NCBI GenBank assembly: GCA_021769135.1
Contig: JAETTM010000010.1
Location: forward strand, 1-64,000
Direction: 5' to 3'
DNA: 64,000 bases
Source of the DNA: Lachnospiraceae bacterium
Lineage (GTDB): Bacteria; Bacillota; Clostridia; Lachnospirales; Lachnospiraceae
Shown one piece after another: positions 39,784 to 47,706 of this stretch. Both the position numbers and the translations under genes were made by a program. The notes beneath the pieces were generated by a model. That model worked only from the letters and a program-made list of their open reading frames with translations, was not told the origin of the DNA and did not search any database. Every line of letters starts with the position of its first letter. The first letter of the stretch is position 1.

Positions 39784-41706
39784 ATGTTCCTTTTTCATAT
39801 AGCGGCATTTCTTATTTTAATAATATGTATTTCCTGGAAATTCAGAATCTGGCTGGTGGAAGCTTTCCCTGTGGGATGTTCTGTTCTTGTCCTTTTTCTT
39901 TACGTTCTTTCCTTTTTCAGGATATTGTCTTTTTCCGATTATGCGGCGGTGGCGATAGTGGCAGCTGTTTTGGTATATGCCGTCATTGCGGGCAGGAAAG
40001 GGAAAGTGCATGGAAGAAACAGGCAAAATGTGTTTCGTTTTGCCATGCAGGAACTTTTATCCCCCAGCGCCCTTACTGCCCTTGCCATGGCAGCAATTGT
40101 TACGGCATGTGTAAGCGCCAAGCTGGTGAGCTGGTGGGATGATTATAATTTTTGGGCAACGGATGTGAAGGCGTTATTTTATCTGGACGGCTTTGCCGGG
40201 CGGTATGGAAATGTGGCGGCGGAATTCGGGGATTATCCGCCGGGAACGCAGATGATGAAATGGTGGTTCCTTCACTTTTCTCCCAAAGAATTTAAAGAAG
40301 GGCTGATGTTTGCCGGATATTATTTTATGAATCTATCCTTTCTGTTCCCGCTGCTTCGCAGGCTGAAAAGAAGGAATATCCTGACAATGGCGGCATCGGC
40401 GGCAGCCCTTTGGCTGTTCCCGTCGGCAGCGGAGGTATTCTGGTGCGATGGGTGCTGCGCGGATTTGACTATGGCGCTGGTATATGGGAACTTTCTGGCG
40501 GCTGCTGCGGACTGGAAGAGGCATGGCCAGCCGTTTTATTATATCCGTCAGGCGTTATTTTTGATGGTGCTGGTGTTGGTAAAAAATACGGGATTTATCT
40601 GGGTGGCTTTCGGGCTGTTGTTTACCTACGGCTATCATTTTCTCAAGCATAAGATGGAAGACACAGAAAAAGTGGAAAGAAGGAAGGACAGGCGTGCGCT
40701 TTTTTTGGTGACTCTGCTTCCAGTACTGACGGAAATTTCCTGGCTGGGCTTTTGTCTTATGAACCGGAGGGTGGCCAAGCTGACGGGAACGGCCATCCAG
40801 ATGGCAACGGGTGGGATGAATATTCCGGACTATCATGAGGGAATGGTAAAAGCTTTTGCAGAAGCGTTTGTGAAATGGCCGCTGCACCGGTGGAATACGA
40901 TTGCAGTGGACTTAAGCCCCCTAAGCTTATATTTGCTGCTGCTACTTTTCGTCTTTGTGTTCTGCAAATGCCATGTGCTGGATAAGCGGACGGCGGTTTA
41001 TACCGGGGGATTCCTGGCGGCGACGGGGATTGTTTTTTATGGGATTAACTTAGTGAGCCATCTGACTATATTTGTGGTGGAGACACAGTATCTGGAGCCC
41101 TTTGGAATGGTATCTTCCATAGAAAGGTATGGGGCGCCTTTTGCTATTGGAGGGTTATATCTGCTGGCATTTTATGTGCTGGAAGAGTGCAGGAAGAAAA
41201 TCGGCCTGGTGCTTTGCATGTTGTTCGTGTTTCTGACCGCGGATTACGGAAGCGCTTACAGGGCATTGTACGGCTATAGGAGCGGAACTGAGGAAATAAT
41301 GGCGGAACGGGAAGCCATTATTGATGAAAAAGGGGAAAAGTTTTTGGAGGCGGTGGAAGCAGGGCAAGGCAAACCGACAGGCAGGGTGCTTTATTTAAGG
41401 GATATTTCCGATATAAGCTGGGTCAGAAATACGTATTTAGGGTTTGAAGCGTCTCCTGTTTCGGTGATGCACGGAAATATAGATGCTTCCGTGTGGACGG
41501 GGCAGGATATTGTAAATGCTTTAAGGGATGCCCATGCGGATTTCCTTTATGTGGATGAGATTGAAGGGGATAAGGAAGCGCTGTTTGATGGGTTGCTGGA
41601 AGAAGGGGAATTCCGGTATGGCTGCCTGTACCGGGTGGAGGATGGGTATGGCCGATTGTATCAGGCGGAAGGCTGTTTGGCCCAGAGCGGCACAGCAGGC
41701 CCGTAG
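39784..41706 (+). CDS. Multi-pass GT-C-like membrane glycosyltransferase
   Basis: This encodes 640 residues with GAGGTGAG upstream. About 11-12 hydrophobic segments span residues 5-500, and a C-terminal soluble domain of about 130 residues follows. The loop KLVSWWDDYNFWATDVKALF after the third or fourth helix has the acidic residues expected in the first extracytoplasmic loop of GT-C (PMT/GT39-like) enzymes. The gene directly precedes a GT2-GtrA fusion that would supply a lipid-linked sugar. I infer that it transfers sugars to an envelope polymer; acceptor unknown. Confidence 0.65.
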   Translation: MFLFHIAAFLILIICISWKFRIWLVEAFPVGCSVLVLFLYVLSFFRILSFSDYAAVAIVAAVLVYAVIAGRKGKVHGRNRQNVFRFAMQELLSPSALTALAMAAIVTACVSAKLVSWWDDYNFWATDVKALFYLDGFAGRYGNVAAEFGDYPPGTQMMKWWFLHFSPKEFKEGLMFAGYYFMNLSFLFPLLRRLKRRNILTMAASAAALWLFPSAAEVFWCDGCCADLTMALVYGNFLAAAADWKRHGQPFYYIRQALFLMVLVLVKNTGFIWVAFGLLFTYGYHFLKHKMEDTEKVERRKDRRALFLVTLLPVLTEISWLGFCLMNRRVAKLTGTAIQMATGGMNIPDYHEGMVKAFAEAFVKWPLHRWNTIAVDLSPLSLYLLLLLFVFVFCKCHVLDKRTAVYTGGFLAATGIVFYGINLVSHLTIFVVETQYLEPFGMVSSIERYGAPFAIGGLYLLAFYVLEECRKKIGLVLCMLFVFLTADYGSAYRALYGYRSGTEEIMAEREAIIDEKGEKFLEAVEAGQGKPTGRVLYLRDISDISWVRNTYLGFEASPVSVMHGNIDASVWTGQDIVNALRDAHADFLYVDEIEGDKEALFDGLLEEGEFRYGCLYRVEDGYGRLYQAEGCLAQSGTAGP

Positions 41707-41820
41707 ATTTTGCGTGCGGTACTGTCGGGCAGCATGGCATCTGGTTTTGCGGCTGCTGTGGAAAAACGCCATGGATGGAGTGCTGGTAACAGATATAACA
41801 GAAAGGACACAATCATTATT

Positions 41821-42894
41821 ATGGAGCAGACAAAACTCAGATGGGAAGTGCCGGTGGTGATTCCCTCCTATGAGCCGGATGAAAAATTACCCGCCTTATT
41901 GAAGGATTTAAAGGCTGCGGGTTTTCGGAATATAGTGTTGGTGGACGATGGAAGCGGTGGGGAGTACGGGCATTTTTTTCGGGAAGCGGAGACGCTTTAC
42001 GGCTGCCATGTGCTCCACCATGCGGTGAATCAGGGGAAAGGAAGGGCTTTGAAGACCGCCTTTAACTATTGCCTGGGAGAATATGAAAACATGCCAGGGG
42101 CAGTGACCGCCGATTCGGATGGGCAGCATTCGCCGGAATGTATCCTGGCTTGCGTAGATGCCATGCTGGCCCACCCGGAAGCATTGATTTTAGGCTGTCG
42201 GTGCTTTGAAGGGGAGGATGTGCCTACCCGGTCCGAATTCGGCAACAAATGCACCAGGGCAGTAATGAAATACTTGACGGGCATTACTGTTTCGGATACG
42301 CAGACGGGCTTGCGGGGGATTCCGGCATCTTTCATGGAACAGCTCCTTATGGTGAAAGGGGAACGGTTTGAATTTGAAACCAATATGCTTCTGGAAACGA
42401 AAGCCAGGCAAATCCCCATTGTGGAAGTGCCGATTCGCACAATTTATATAGAAGAAAACAAAACAAGCCATTTTAACCCTGTTAAAGATTCGGTTAAAAT
42501 ATATATGGTTTTTGGAAAATTCCTGTTCTCCTCATTATCTTCCAGCGTAGTGGATTTAGCATTATTTTCCCTGTTTTGCCTGTTGCTTAAGGATATGAAG
42601 TGGGGGAATATCACCTATATAACGGCAGCTACTGTATTTGCCAGAATCCTTTCCGCGCTGTATAATTATTTAATGAATTTGAAAGTAGTGTTCCAAAGCG
42701 ACAGCCCGGTAAAAACCACCTTGCCCCGGTATGTATTGCTGGCAGCGGTGCAAATGTCGTTAAGCGCTTTCCTGGTAGGCAAACTATACCCCTTGTTTGG
42801 AGGATTGGAAGTATTGGTGAAAATGCCGGTGGATATCCTGCTGTTTTTCCTAAGTTATGTCATCCAACGGGAATTCGTATATGCAGGAAAGTAA
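41821..42894 (+). CDS. GT2 glycosyltransferase fused to a GtrA-like flippase domain
   Basis: This encodes 357 residues from ATG 41821, preceded at a distance by AAAGGAC; a longer frame upstream lacks support. Residues 8-230 form a GT2 domain like dolichyl-phosphate-mannose or bactoprenol glucosyltransferases: VVIPSYEPDEKLPALLKDLK, IVLVDDGSGG, VTADSDGQHS and DTQTGLRGIP. Residues 240-357 are a GtrA domain with four membrane helices. Such fusions make and flip undecaprenyl-phosphate-linked sugars. With the GT-C protein upstream this is a complete short pathway for decorating a surface polymer. Confidence 0.88.
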   Translation: MEQTKLRWEVPVVIPSYEPDEKLPALLKDLKAAGFRNIVLVDDGSGGEYGHFFREAETLYGCHVLHHAVNQGKGRALKTAFNYCLGEYENMPGAVTADSDGQHSPECILACVDAMLAHPEALILGCRCFEGEDVPTRSEFGNKCTRAVMKYLTGITVSDTQTGLRGIPASFMEQLLMVKGERFEFETNMLLETKARQIPIVEVPIRTIYIEENKTSHFNPVKDSVKIYMVFGKFLFSSLSSSVVDLALFSLFCLLLKDMKWGNITYITAATVFARILSALYNYLMNLKVVFQSDSPVKTTLPRYVLLAAVQMSLSAFLVGKLYPLFGGLEVLVKMPVDILLFFLSYVIQREFVYAGK

Positions 42895-42931
42895 CAGTTC
42901 AGCCTTTCGGCTGCCCTGTTACGCAGGAAAG
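42883..42931. repeat. Hairpin repeat flanked by a 9-bp direct repeat
   Basis: GTAACAG...CTGTTAC with inner AGCC-TTTC-GGCT makes a 31-base hairpin right at the stop codon of the glycosyltransferase. GCAGGAAAG stands on both sides (42883-42891 and 42923-42931), like a target-site duplication. The TAACAGTTCAGCC arm recurs at 15134, 49104 and, inverted, 56391. Confidence 0.65.
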
Positions 42932-42961
42932 CCCAACACCCCATAGAAAGGAAGACAAATT

Positions 42962-43945
42962 ATGCTGTTTCGATGTAAAAACTGCGGCGGCAATGTCATA
43001 TACAGCCCGGAAAAAGGAGACATGTACTGCCCCCACTGCGACGGAATTGACAGCGGGGAAAAAGAAGTCTCCGAAGAGAAAACAATATGTGTCAACTGCG
43101 GCGCACCGTTGGAATTAAAAGAATACAATTCTACCTGCAAGTGCGAATACTGCGGCAGTTATATCATTGTGGATGAAAGGGTGAGCGGAGCATACCGGCC
43201 AGGGCTGCTCCTGCCTTTTCGGATAGGGATGAAGCAGGCAGTGGAGCTGTTGAAGAAAGAATTTAAAAGCAGGGTCTTTACGCCGGGCACATTTCTGGAC
43301 GAATCCACATTAGAAGAAATGAAAGGGATGTATGTTCCTTTTTGGATGTATGATTATGGGGCGGATTGCACCTACATAGGGCAGGGAACAAAAGTCAGGG
43401 TCTGGACCGGAGGGGATACGGAATATACGGAAACTTCCTATTACCGTGTAGTGCGGAAAATGGGGATAGACTTCCAGAAAGTGCCGGTGGATGCATCTAT
43501 AGAAATGCCCGATGATGTGATGGATTTGATGGAGCCTTTTGACTACAACGGCCTGGAGGATTTTCAGGAAAAATACATGTCCGGCTTTTACGGGGAAATT
43601 TACAACCAAAAGGCGGACGAGTTGGAAGGGCGGGCGCATCAGAAGGCGGAAAAAGATGCGGAATGCCTGCTTCAGGAAACGCTGACCGGATATACCACGC
43701 TCATCCCGGAGCAGAAAAGCATCAAGATGGACCCCAAAGCGACCCACTACACCCTTCTCCCGGTGTGGCGCTATATTTATAAATATCAGGAAAAGGAGTA
43801 CCCCTTTTATGTCAATGGGCAGACCGGGAAGATTATCGGCTCCACCCCGGTATCGAAGAAAAAGGTTTTGGCTTATGGGGGAACCGTATTTGCCGCGGTC
43901 TGGATGGCATTATCTCTGGTGATTGGGATATTGGAAATTCTGTAG
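42962..43945 (+). CDS. Zinc-ribbon protein with one C-terminal membrane helix
   Basis: This encodes 327 residues. Two zinc ribbons occupy the first 70 residues: FRCKNCGGNVIYS with YCPHCDG, and CVNCGAPLE with CEYCGS. A soluble domain with LLPFRIGMKQAVELLKKEF and MYVPFWMYDYGADCTY follows, then a predicted helix at about 308-326. This architecture is common in Firmicutes as a TFIIB-type zinc-ribbon membrane protein, often beside TPM or SPFH proteins, without a known role. The TPM gene follows within 45 bases. Confidence 0.8.
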   Translation: MLFRCKNCGGNVIYSPEKGDMYCPHCDGIDSGEKEVSEEKTICVNCGAPLELKEYNSTCKCEYCGSYIIVDERVSGAYRPGLLLPFRIGMKQAVELLKKEFKSRVFTPGTFLDESTLEEMKGMYVPFWMYDYGADCTYIGQGTKVRVWTGGDTEYTETSYYRVVRKMGIDFQKVPVDASIEMPDDVMDLMEPFDYNGLEDFQEKYMSGFYGEIYNQKADELEGRAHQKAEKDAECLLQETLTGYTTLIPEQKSIKMDPKATHYTLLPVWRYIYKYQEKEYPFYVNGQTGKIIGSTPVSKKKVLAYGGTVFAAVWMALSLVIGILEIL

Positions 43946-43987
43946 CAGCTTGTTTTTGCTGTGCGTGAGTGCAGAATCGGAAAGGAT

Positions 43988-44869
43988 ATGGATGTTATTG
44001 AGATGAAACAATATTTACGTTATTTTAAATGGTTGTTTGCGGCAGTGGGGGTTTTGGCAGTCGTATACATAGGGCTTCTCGCGGCGCATAGCGCGGCATG
44101 GGGAAAGGCAAGGGGAAATGGGGAATGCCGGACGGAAGAGAGGGTTTTTGACTATGGCGGCGTCCTTTCGGAAGAGGAAGAAGAAAAGCTAAGGAAGCTG
44201 ATTGCCAAAAAGGAAAAACAGACGGGCTGCGATATCGTACTCGTTACGTTAAATGAATCGCTGAAGGAATATGCCAGGGAACGGGAAGGGAATGTTCCCT
44301 ACAGGGAATTCGTCAGGGTGTTTGCCGAGGAATTCTATGATTCCAATGCCTTTGGCTATGATAAGCCGATTGGTGACGGGGTGATTCTTGTGGATAACTG
44401 GTATAGGGAAGACGATGGGCGAATCTATACATGGCTGTGCACTGTGGGCAGGGCGCAGGAAAAGTATACGGATGCAAGGGTGAACCGTTTGTTGGATAAT
44501 GTATACCGTTATATAGAAGAAAACCCATACAAGGCATATGAGACATATATCAATGATTTCGGCCATGATATGACGGGAAGCGGGATGATTTCCTTCCGCC
44601 TGCCGCGTTCCCTTCCCCCTCTGGCAGCGGTTATTTCTATGGCCATTTTTGTTATTCTCCATTGGAGTTATAAAAAAGGGAAAAAAACGGTATCGGCCAC
44701 GGCCTATATAAAAGGAAAACCCCAGCTATATAACAGGGAGGATATTTTTCTCAATAAAAGGGTGACCAGAAGGCCGATTCAGAGAAATACCGGCGGTGGA
44801 AGAGGCGGTGGTGGCGGAGGAGGAGCAAGCCATGGCGGCCATCACGGGGGTGGCGGCCACAGCAGATGA
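43988..44869 (+). CDS. TPM-domain membrane protein with glycine-rich tail
   Basis: This encodes 294 residues; GGAAAGGA lies close before ATG 43988, and ATG 44003 is a possible alternative. One helix near residues 14-35 is followed by the extracytoplasmic TPM domain: VFDYGGVLSEEEEEKLRKLI, TGCDIVLVTLNES and GDGVILVDNWYREDDGR. A second helix follows near 210-228. The C terminus is a GGGRGGGGGGGASHGGHHGG type tail rich in Gly and His, which could bind metal. TPM proteins act in photosystem repair, phosphatase or membrane-protein maintenance roles elsewhere. It forms a pair with the zinc-ribbon protein. Confidence 0.85.
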   Translation: MDVIEMKQYLRYFKWLFAAVGVLAVVYIGLLAAHSAAWGKARGNGECRTEERVFDYGGVLSEEEEEKLRKLIAKKEKQTGCDIVLVTLNESLKEYAREREGNVPYREFVRVFAEEFYDSNAFGYDKPIGDGVILVDNWYREDDGRIYTWLCTVGRAQEKYTDARVNRLLDNVYRYIEENPYKAYETYINDFGHDMTGSGMISFRLPRSLPPLAAVISMAIFVILHWSYKKGKKTVSATAYIKGKPQLYNREDIFLNKRVTRRPIQRNTGGGRGGGGGGGASHGGHHGGGGHSR

Positions 44870-44883
44870 TTTTGCCGGAAATT

Positions 44884-44920
44884 GGCAGCGATTTCAGGAC
44901 TGCGCTGCCATTTCCTTTTT
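44884..44920. terminator. Weak terminator between convergent genes
   Basis: GGCAGCG and CGCTGCC pair exactly around a 12-base loop, followed on the plus strand by ATTTCCTTTTT. It overlaps the last codons of the antiporter gene. Confidence 0.45.
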
Positions 44921-46087
44921 CTCATCCTTCGTATAAAGCATTTTTAAGACAATCGGCGTCAATATGGAAGATACCAGGATTAGCAAAATAACCGCCGTAA
45001 AATAATCTGCGGACAAAAGCCCGGCCGCAAGCCCTTTCTGCGCCACGATAAGGGCCACTTCCCCCCGCGTCATCATCCCTACGCCGATTTTCAAGGAATC
45101 CGCCGCACTGTACTTGCATAATTTGCTGGTGAGGCCGCAGCCAAGAACTTTGGCGAACAGGGCCACAATAACAAAGCAAATGGAGAATGCAATCAGCTTG
45201 CCGTTCATGCTGTCAAAGGAAGTCTTCAAACCGATGCTGGCAAAGAAAACGGGGCCGAAAAACATATAGGAGCTCACATCCACTTTTCTTTCTATGTATT
45301 CGTTATCGCTTAAATTGCATAACACAACGCCAGCCACATAAGCGCCGGTGATATCGGCAATGCCAAAATACCTTTCGGCGATATAGGACAGGGCGAAACA
45401 AAATGCCACGCCGACGATAGGAATCCGCCTTGTATGCGGGTAACGTTTATCCAGGGTGAGGAACATTTTATAAACAAAATAGCCGCCCACAATAGCTACT
45501 ACAAAGAAAGCGATGGTCTTCACAACAACCATTCCGGGATTCGAATCCGGGTTTTTAAACCCGATGACAAAAGTAAGGACAACAATGCCGATTACGTCAT
45601 CGATAATAGCGGCGCTGACAATAGCTGTGCCTACCTTGCTCTTGATTTTTCCCAATTCCTGCAAAGAAGCTACCGTAATGCTCACGCTGGTTGCCGTCAT
45701 AATCGTTCCCATAAATACTGCCTTATAAAAATTCTCGCTTCCCCATGGAGCCATGCCGTAAAAGCCCATATAGAGGAGGGCGCCGCATACCAATGGAACA
45801 AAAACGCCCGCACAGGCGATTAGGAAGGCCACCGGCCCTGTTTTAATCAGTTCCTTCAAATCGGATTCCAGCCCTACGGAGAACATTAATATGATTACGC
45901 CCACTTCCGCCATTTCCGTAATAAATTCCGTCTGGGTAATCCATCCCAATACGCAGGGCCCTACGAGAAGCCCGGCAATAATCTGCCCAACCACCTGGGG
46001 GGCTTTGAACTTCCTGGCAAGGATGCCAAGACATTTCGCAAAGAGCAGTATGATAGCCAAATCCCTTAGTACTTCATAAGATTCCAT
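44894..46087 (-). CDS. Monovalent cation:proton antiporter, CPA2 family
   Basis: This encodes 397 residues from the ATG at 46087, with GAGGAAA upstream; the ATG four codons earlier overlaps that site and is rejected. About 12-13 membrane helices are predicted. The N terminus (KFKAPQVVGQIIAGLLVGP), VGVIILMFSVGLESDL and the paired-Asp motif SAAIIDDVIGIVVL are NapA/KefB-type CPA2 features; two adjacent Asp residues suggest electrogenic Na+/H+ exchange. There is no TrkA-N domain. The mRNA leader carries the same hairpin as the deaminase gene at 24.4 kb. Confidence 0.9.
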   Translation of the reverse strand: MESYEVLRDLAIILLFAKCLGILARKFKAPQVVGQIIAGLLVGPCVLGWITQTEFITEMAEVGVIILMFSVGLESDLKELIKTGPVAFLIACAGVFVPLVCGALLYMGFYGMAPWGSENFYKAVFMGTIMTATSVSITVASLQELGKIKSKVGTAIVSAAIIDDVIGIVVLTFVIGFKNPDSNPGMVVVKTIAFFVVAIVGGYFVYKMFLTLDKRYPHTRRIPIVGVAFCFALSYIAERYFGIADITGAYVAGVVLCNLSDNEYIERKVDVSSYMFFGPVFFASIGLKTSFDSMNGKLIAFSICFVIVALFAKVLGCGLTSKLCKYSAADSLKIGVGMMTRGEVALIVAQKGLAAGLLSADYFTAVILLILVSSILTPIVLKMLYTKDEKKEMAAQS

Positions 46088-46173
46088 AATTTTCCTCATT
46101 TCTGCGCTGCTTTTTATCTATGCTGATTCCTGCGTATCATAAGTTTGTGGATGCGGCGCAGACACAAACTTAT
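46088..46173 (-). ncRNA. Structured 5' leader (candidate pseudoknot riboregulator), copy 2
   Basis: On the minus strand ATAAGTTTGTG (46173-46163) pairs perfectly with CACAAACTTAT (46149-46139) around the 13-base loop TCTGCGCCGCATC. The loop bases TCTGCGCCGC can pair at 9 of 10 positions with GCAGCGCAGA (46110-46101), three bases before the GAGG Shine-Dalgarno region. Compared with the copy before the deaminase gene, two stem pairs change compensatorily (T-A to G-C, A-T to G-C) and one pseudoknot pair changes A-U to G-C. The predicted transcript starts only about ten bases before the hairpin. Confidence 0.65.
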
Positions 46174-46189
46174 TCATATTCCACAAATA

Positions 46190-46218
46190 GTTATAGTCGC
46201 AAAATAAATATATGTCAA
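46190..46218 (-). promoter_or_regulatory. Promoter of the antiporter gene
   Basis: Minus strand TTGACA (46218-46213), 17-base spacer, TATAAC (46195-46190). Confidence 0.78.
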
Positions 46219-46236
46219 GACAGAAATTTTCAAATT

Positions 46237-46268
46237 TAAAACCCCCCATACGATGGTATAGGAGGTTT
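46237..46268 (-). terminator. Terminator of rpsT
   Basis: On the minus strand AACCTCCTATAC and GTATGGGGGGTT pair over 12 positions with two G-U, followed by TTTAAATTT. Confidence 0.7.
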
Positions 46269-46306
46269 CTTCCGGTTGTATAAATGTTTTTATCTATATC
46301 TCAAAG

Positions 46307-46570
46307 CTAAGCCATTTGATTTACGGCTTGAGCAAGACGGGATACTTTTCTGGAAGCTGTATTTTTGTGGTATACGCCCCTTTTAGCCGCCTTATCAATC
46401 GCAGAAGTAGCAGCCAGCAATGCGGCATCTGCAGCGGGCTTATCGTTTGCTTCGATTGCAACATGTACTTTCTTAATCGCTGTCTTTACGCCGGATTTGA
46501 TGGATTTATTCCTTGCGGCTTTGGTTCTGTTTACTAAAATCCTCTTCTTTGCAGATTTGATGTTAGCCAA
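46307..46570 (-). CDS. rpsT: 30S ribosomal protein S20
   Basis: This encodes 87 residues, the normal size. The opening MANIKSAKKRILVNRTKAAR and the basic helical body with Ala-rich C terminus are diagnostic. The start codon is TTG with a perfect TAGGAGGTGTG ribosome binding site; a UUG start is also known for E. coli rpsT, where it takes part in autoregulation. S20 binds 16S rRNA early in 30S assembly. The gene diverges from gpr, the classical Firmicutes arrangement apart from orientation. Confidence 0.97.
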   Translation of the reverse strand: MANIKSAKKRILVNRTKAARNKSIKSGVKTAIKKVHVAIEANDKPAADAALLAATSAIDKAAKRGVYHKNTASRKVSRLAQAVNQMA

Positions 46571-46618
46571 GACTCACACCTCCTATTATGATTAATCCTT
46601 TGGTTTTCGGGAATGTTA

Positions 46619-46692
46619 CATTAAATGCGGACACGGACGTTTTAATGCAAACACACGTATATTATTGTAGAGTAAGACTTTCCGAATGTCAA
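46619..46692 (-). promoter_or_regulatory. rpsT promoter and leader hairpin
   Basis: Minus strand TTGACA (46692-46687), 17-base spacer, TACAAT (46669-46664). The leader then contains CATTAAA (46647-46641) and TTTAATG (46625-46619), which can pair, a possible site for feedback by S20. No gene lies in 46571-46800. Confidence 0.75.
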
Positions 46693-46800
46693 TACATAAT
46701 TTGCTTATTTCTGTAAAAAATAGGGCTTATGGAAGTTTTTTGGGGCAATCAAATTTGAGCCTGCATAGATTAAACAAAGAAAAGGTTTGGGAGCGGACAG

Positions 46801-47667
46801 ATGAGTTGTTTTCAGGTAAGGACGGATTTGGCCTTGGAGGCGAAAGAAAGCATCAAGGAATCAGAAGAGGGAATCCGGGGCGTCAGAGTGGAAGAAAGCT
46901 ATGACGAAGAAAATGAAATCAGGGTTACGAAAGTAATAATCGAAACGAAAAACGGCGCGAAAGCCATGGGGAAACCTATGGGCACATACGTAACGCTGGA
47001 AGCGCCGGGGATGGCGGAACCGGAGGAAGACTACCATCAAGAGATTTCTTCGGAATTGGCAAGGCAGCTGAAAAGCATTATCCCCAATGCGGAAAAAGAG
47101 CAGTCTGTGCTTATCGTGGGTCTGGGGAACCGCGATGTGACGGCGGATGCCCTGGGCCCTAATGTGGCGGATAATTTGTTCATTACCAGGCATGTGGTAA
47201 AAGAATATGGGAAGGCGGCTTATAATAAATCACGTATGAATATGGTAAGCAGTATTGTTCCGGGGGTAATGGCGAAAACGGGGATGGAAAGCGCAGAAAT
47301 TATAAAAGGGGTGGTTGAGCAGACGAAACCTACCATAATCATAGTAGTGGATGCGCTGGCGGCCCGTTCCACCAAACGTTTGAACCGGACGATACAGATT
47401 ACCGACACGGGGATACATCCGGGCTCCGGGGTAGGAAATCATAGGAATGCCTTGACGGAAGAAAGCCTGGAAGTGCCTGTAATCGCTATTGGGGTTCCCA
47501 CTGTGGTGGATGCGGCTACGATTGTGAATGACGCCCTGGCGGACAAAGCGCCGGTCAACCTGACGGAGTTAAACAATATGTATGTTACCAGCAAGGATGT
47601 GGATTATCAGATTAAGCAGATTAGCCACATTCTTTGCGATGCAATTAACGAAGCGTTGGAATTATAA
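46801..47667 (+). CDS. gpr: Germination protease GPR
   Basis: This encodes 288 residues. It begins SCFQVRTDLALEAKESI; RTDLALEA is the zymogen autoprocessing sequence. The propeptide is very short compared with the 15 or so residues in Bacillus. VLIVGLGNRDVTADALGPN, SSIVPGVMAKTGMES and TDTGIHPGSGVGNHR are the family blocks. GPR cleaves small acid-soluble proteins when spores germinate. It is followed by spoIIP, as in many spore formers, and shows that this organism sporulates or descends from a spore former. Confidence 0.95.
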   Translation: MSCFQVRTDLALEAKESIKESEEGIRGVRVEESYDEENEIRVTKVIIETKNGAKAMGKPMGTYVTLEAPGMAEPEEDYHQEISSELARQLKSIIPNAEKEQSVLIVGLGNRDVTADALGPNVADNLFITRHVVKEYGKAAYNKSRMNMVSSIVPGVMAKTGMESAEIIKGVVEQTKPTIIIVVDALAARSTKRLNRTIQITDTGIHPGSGVGNHRNALTEESLEVPVIAIGVPTVVDAATIVNDALADKAPVNLTELNNMYVTSKDVDYQIKQISHILCDAINEALEL

Positions 47668-47706
47668 AATTTTTTCCGGCATATAATTGCCTAAGGCGAA
47701 GAGGTG

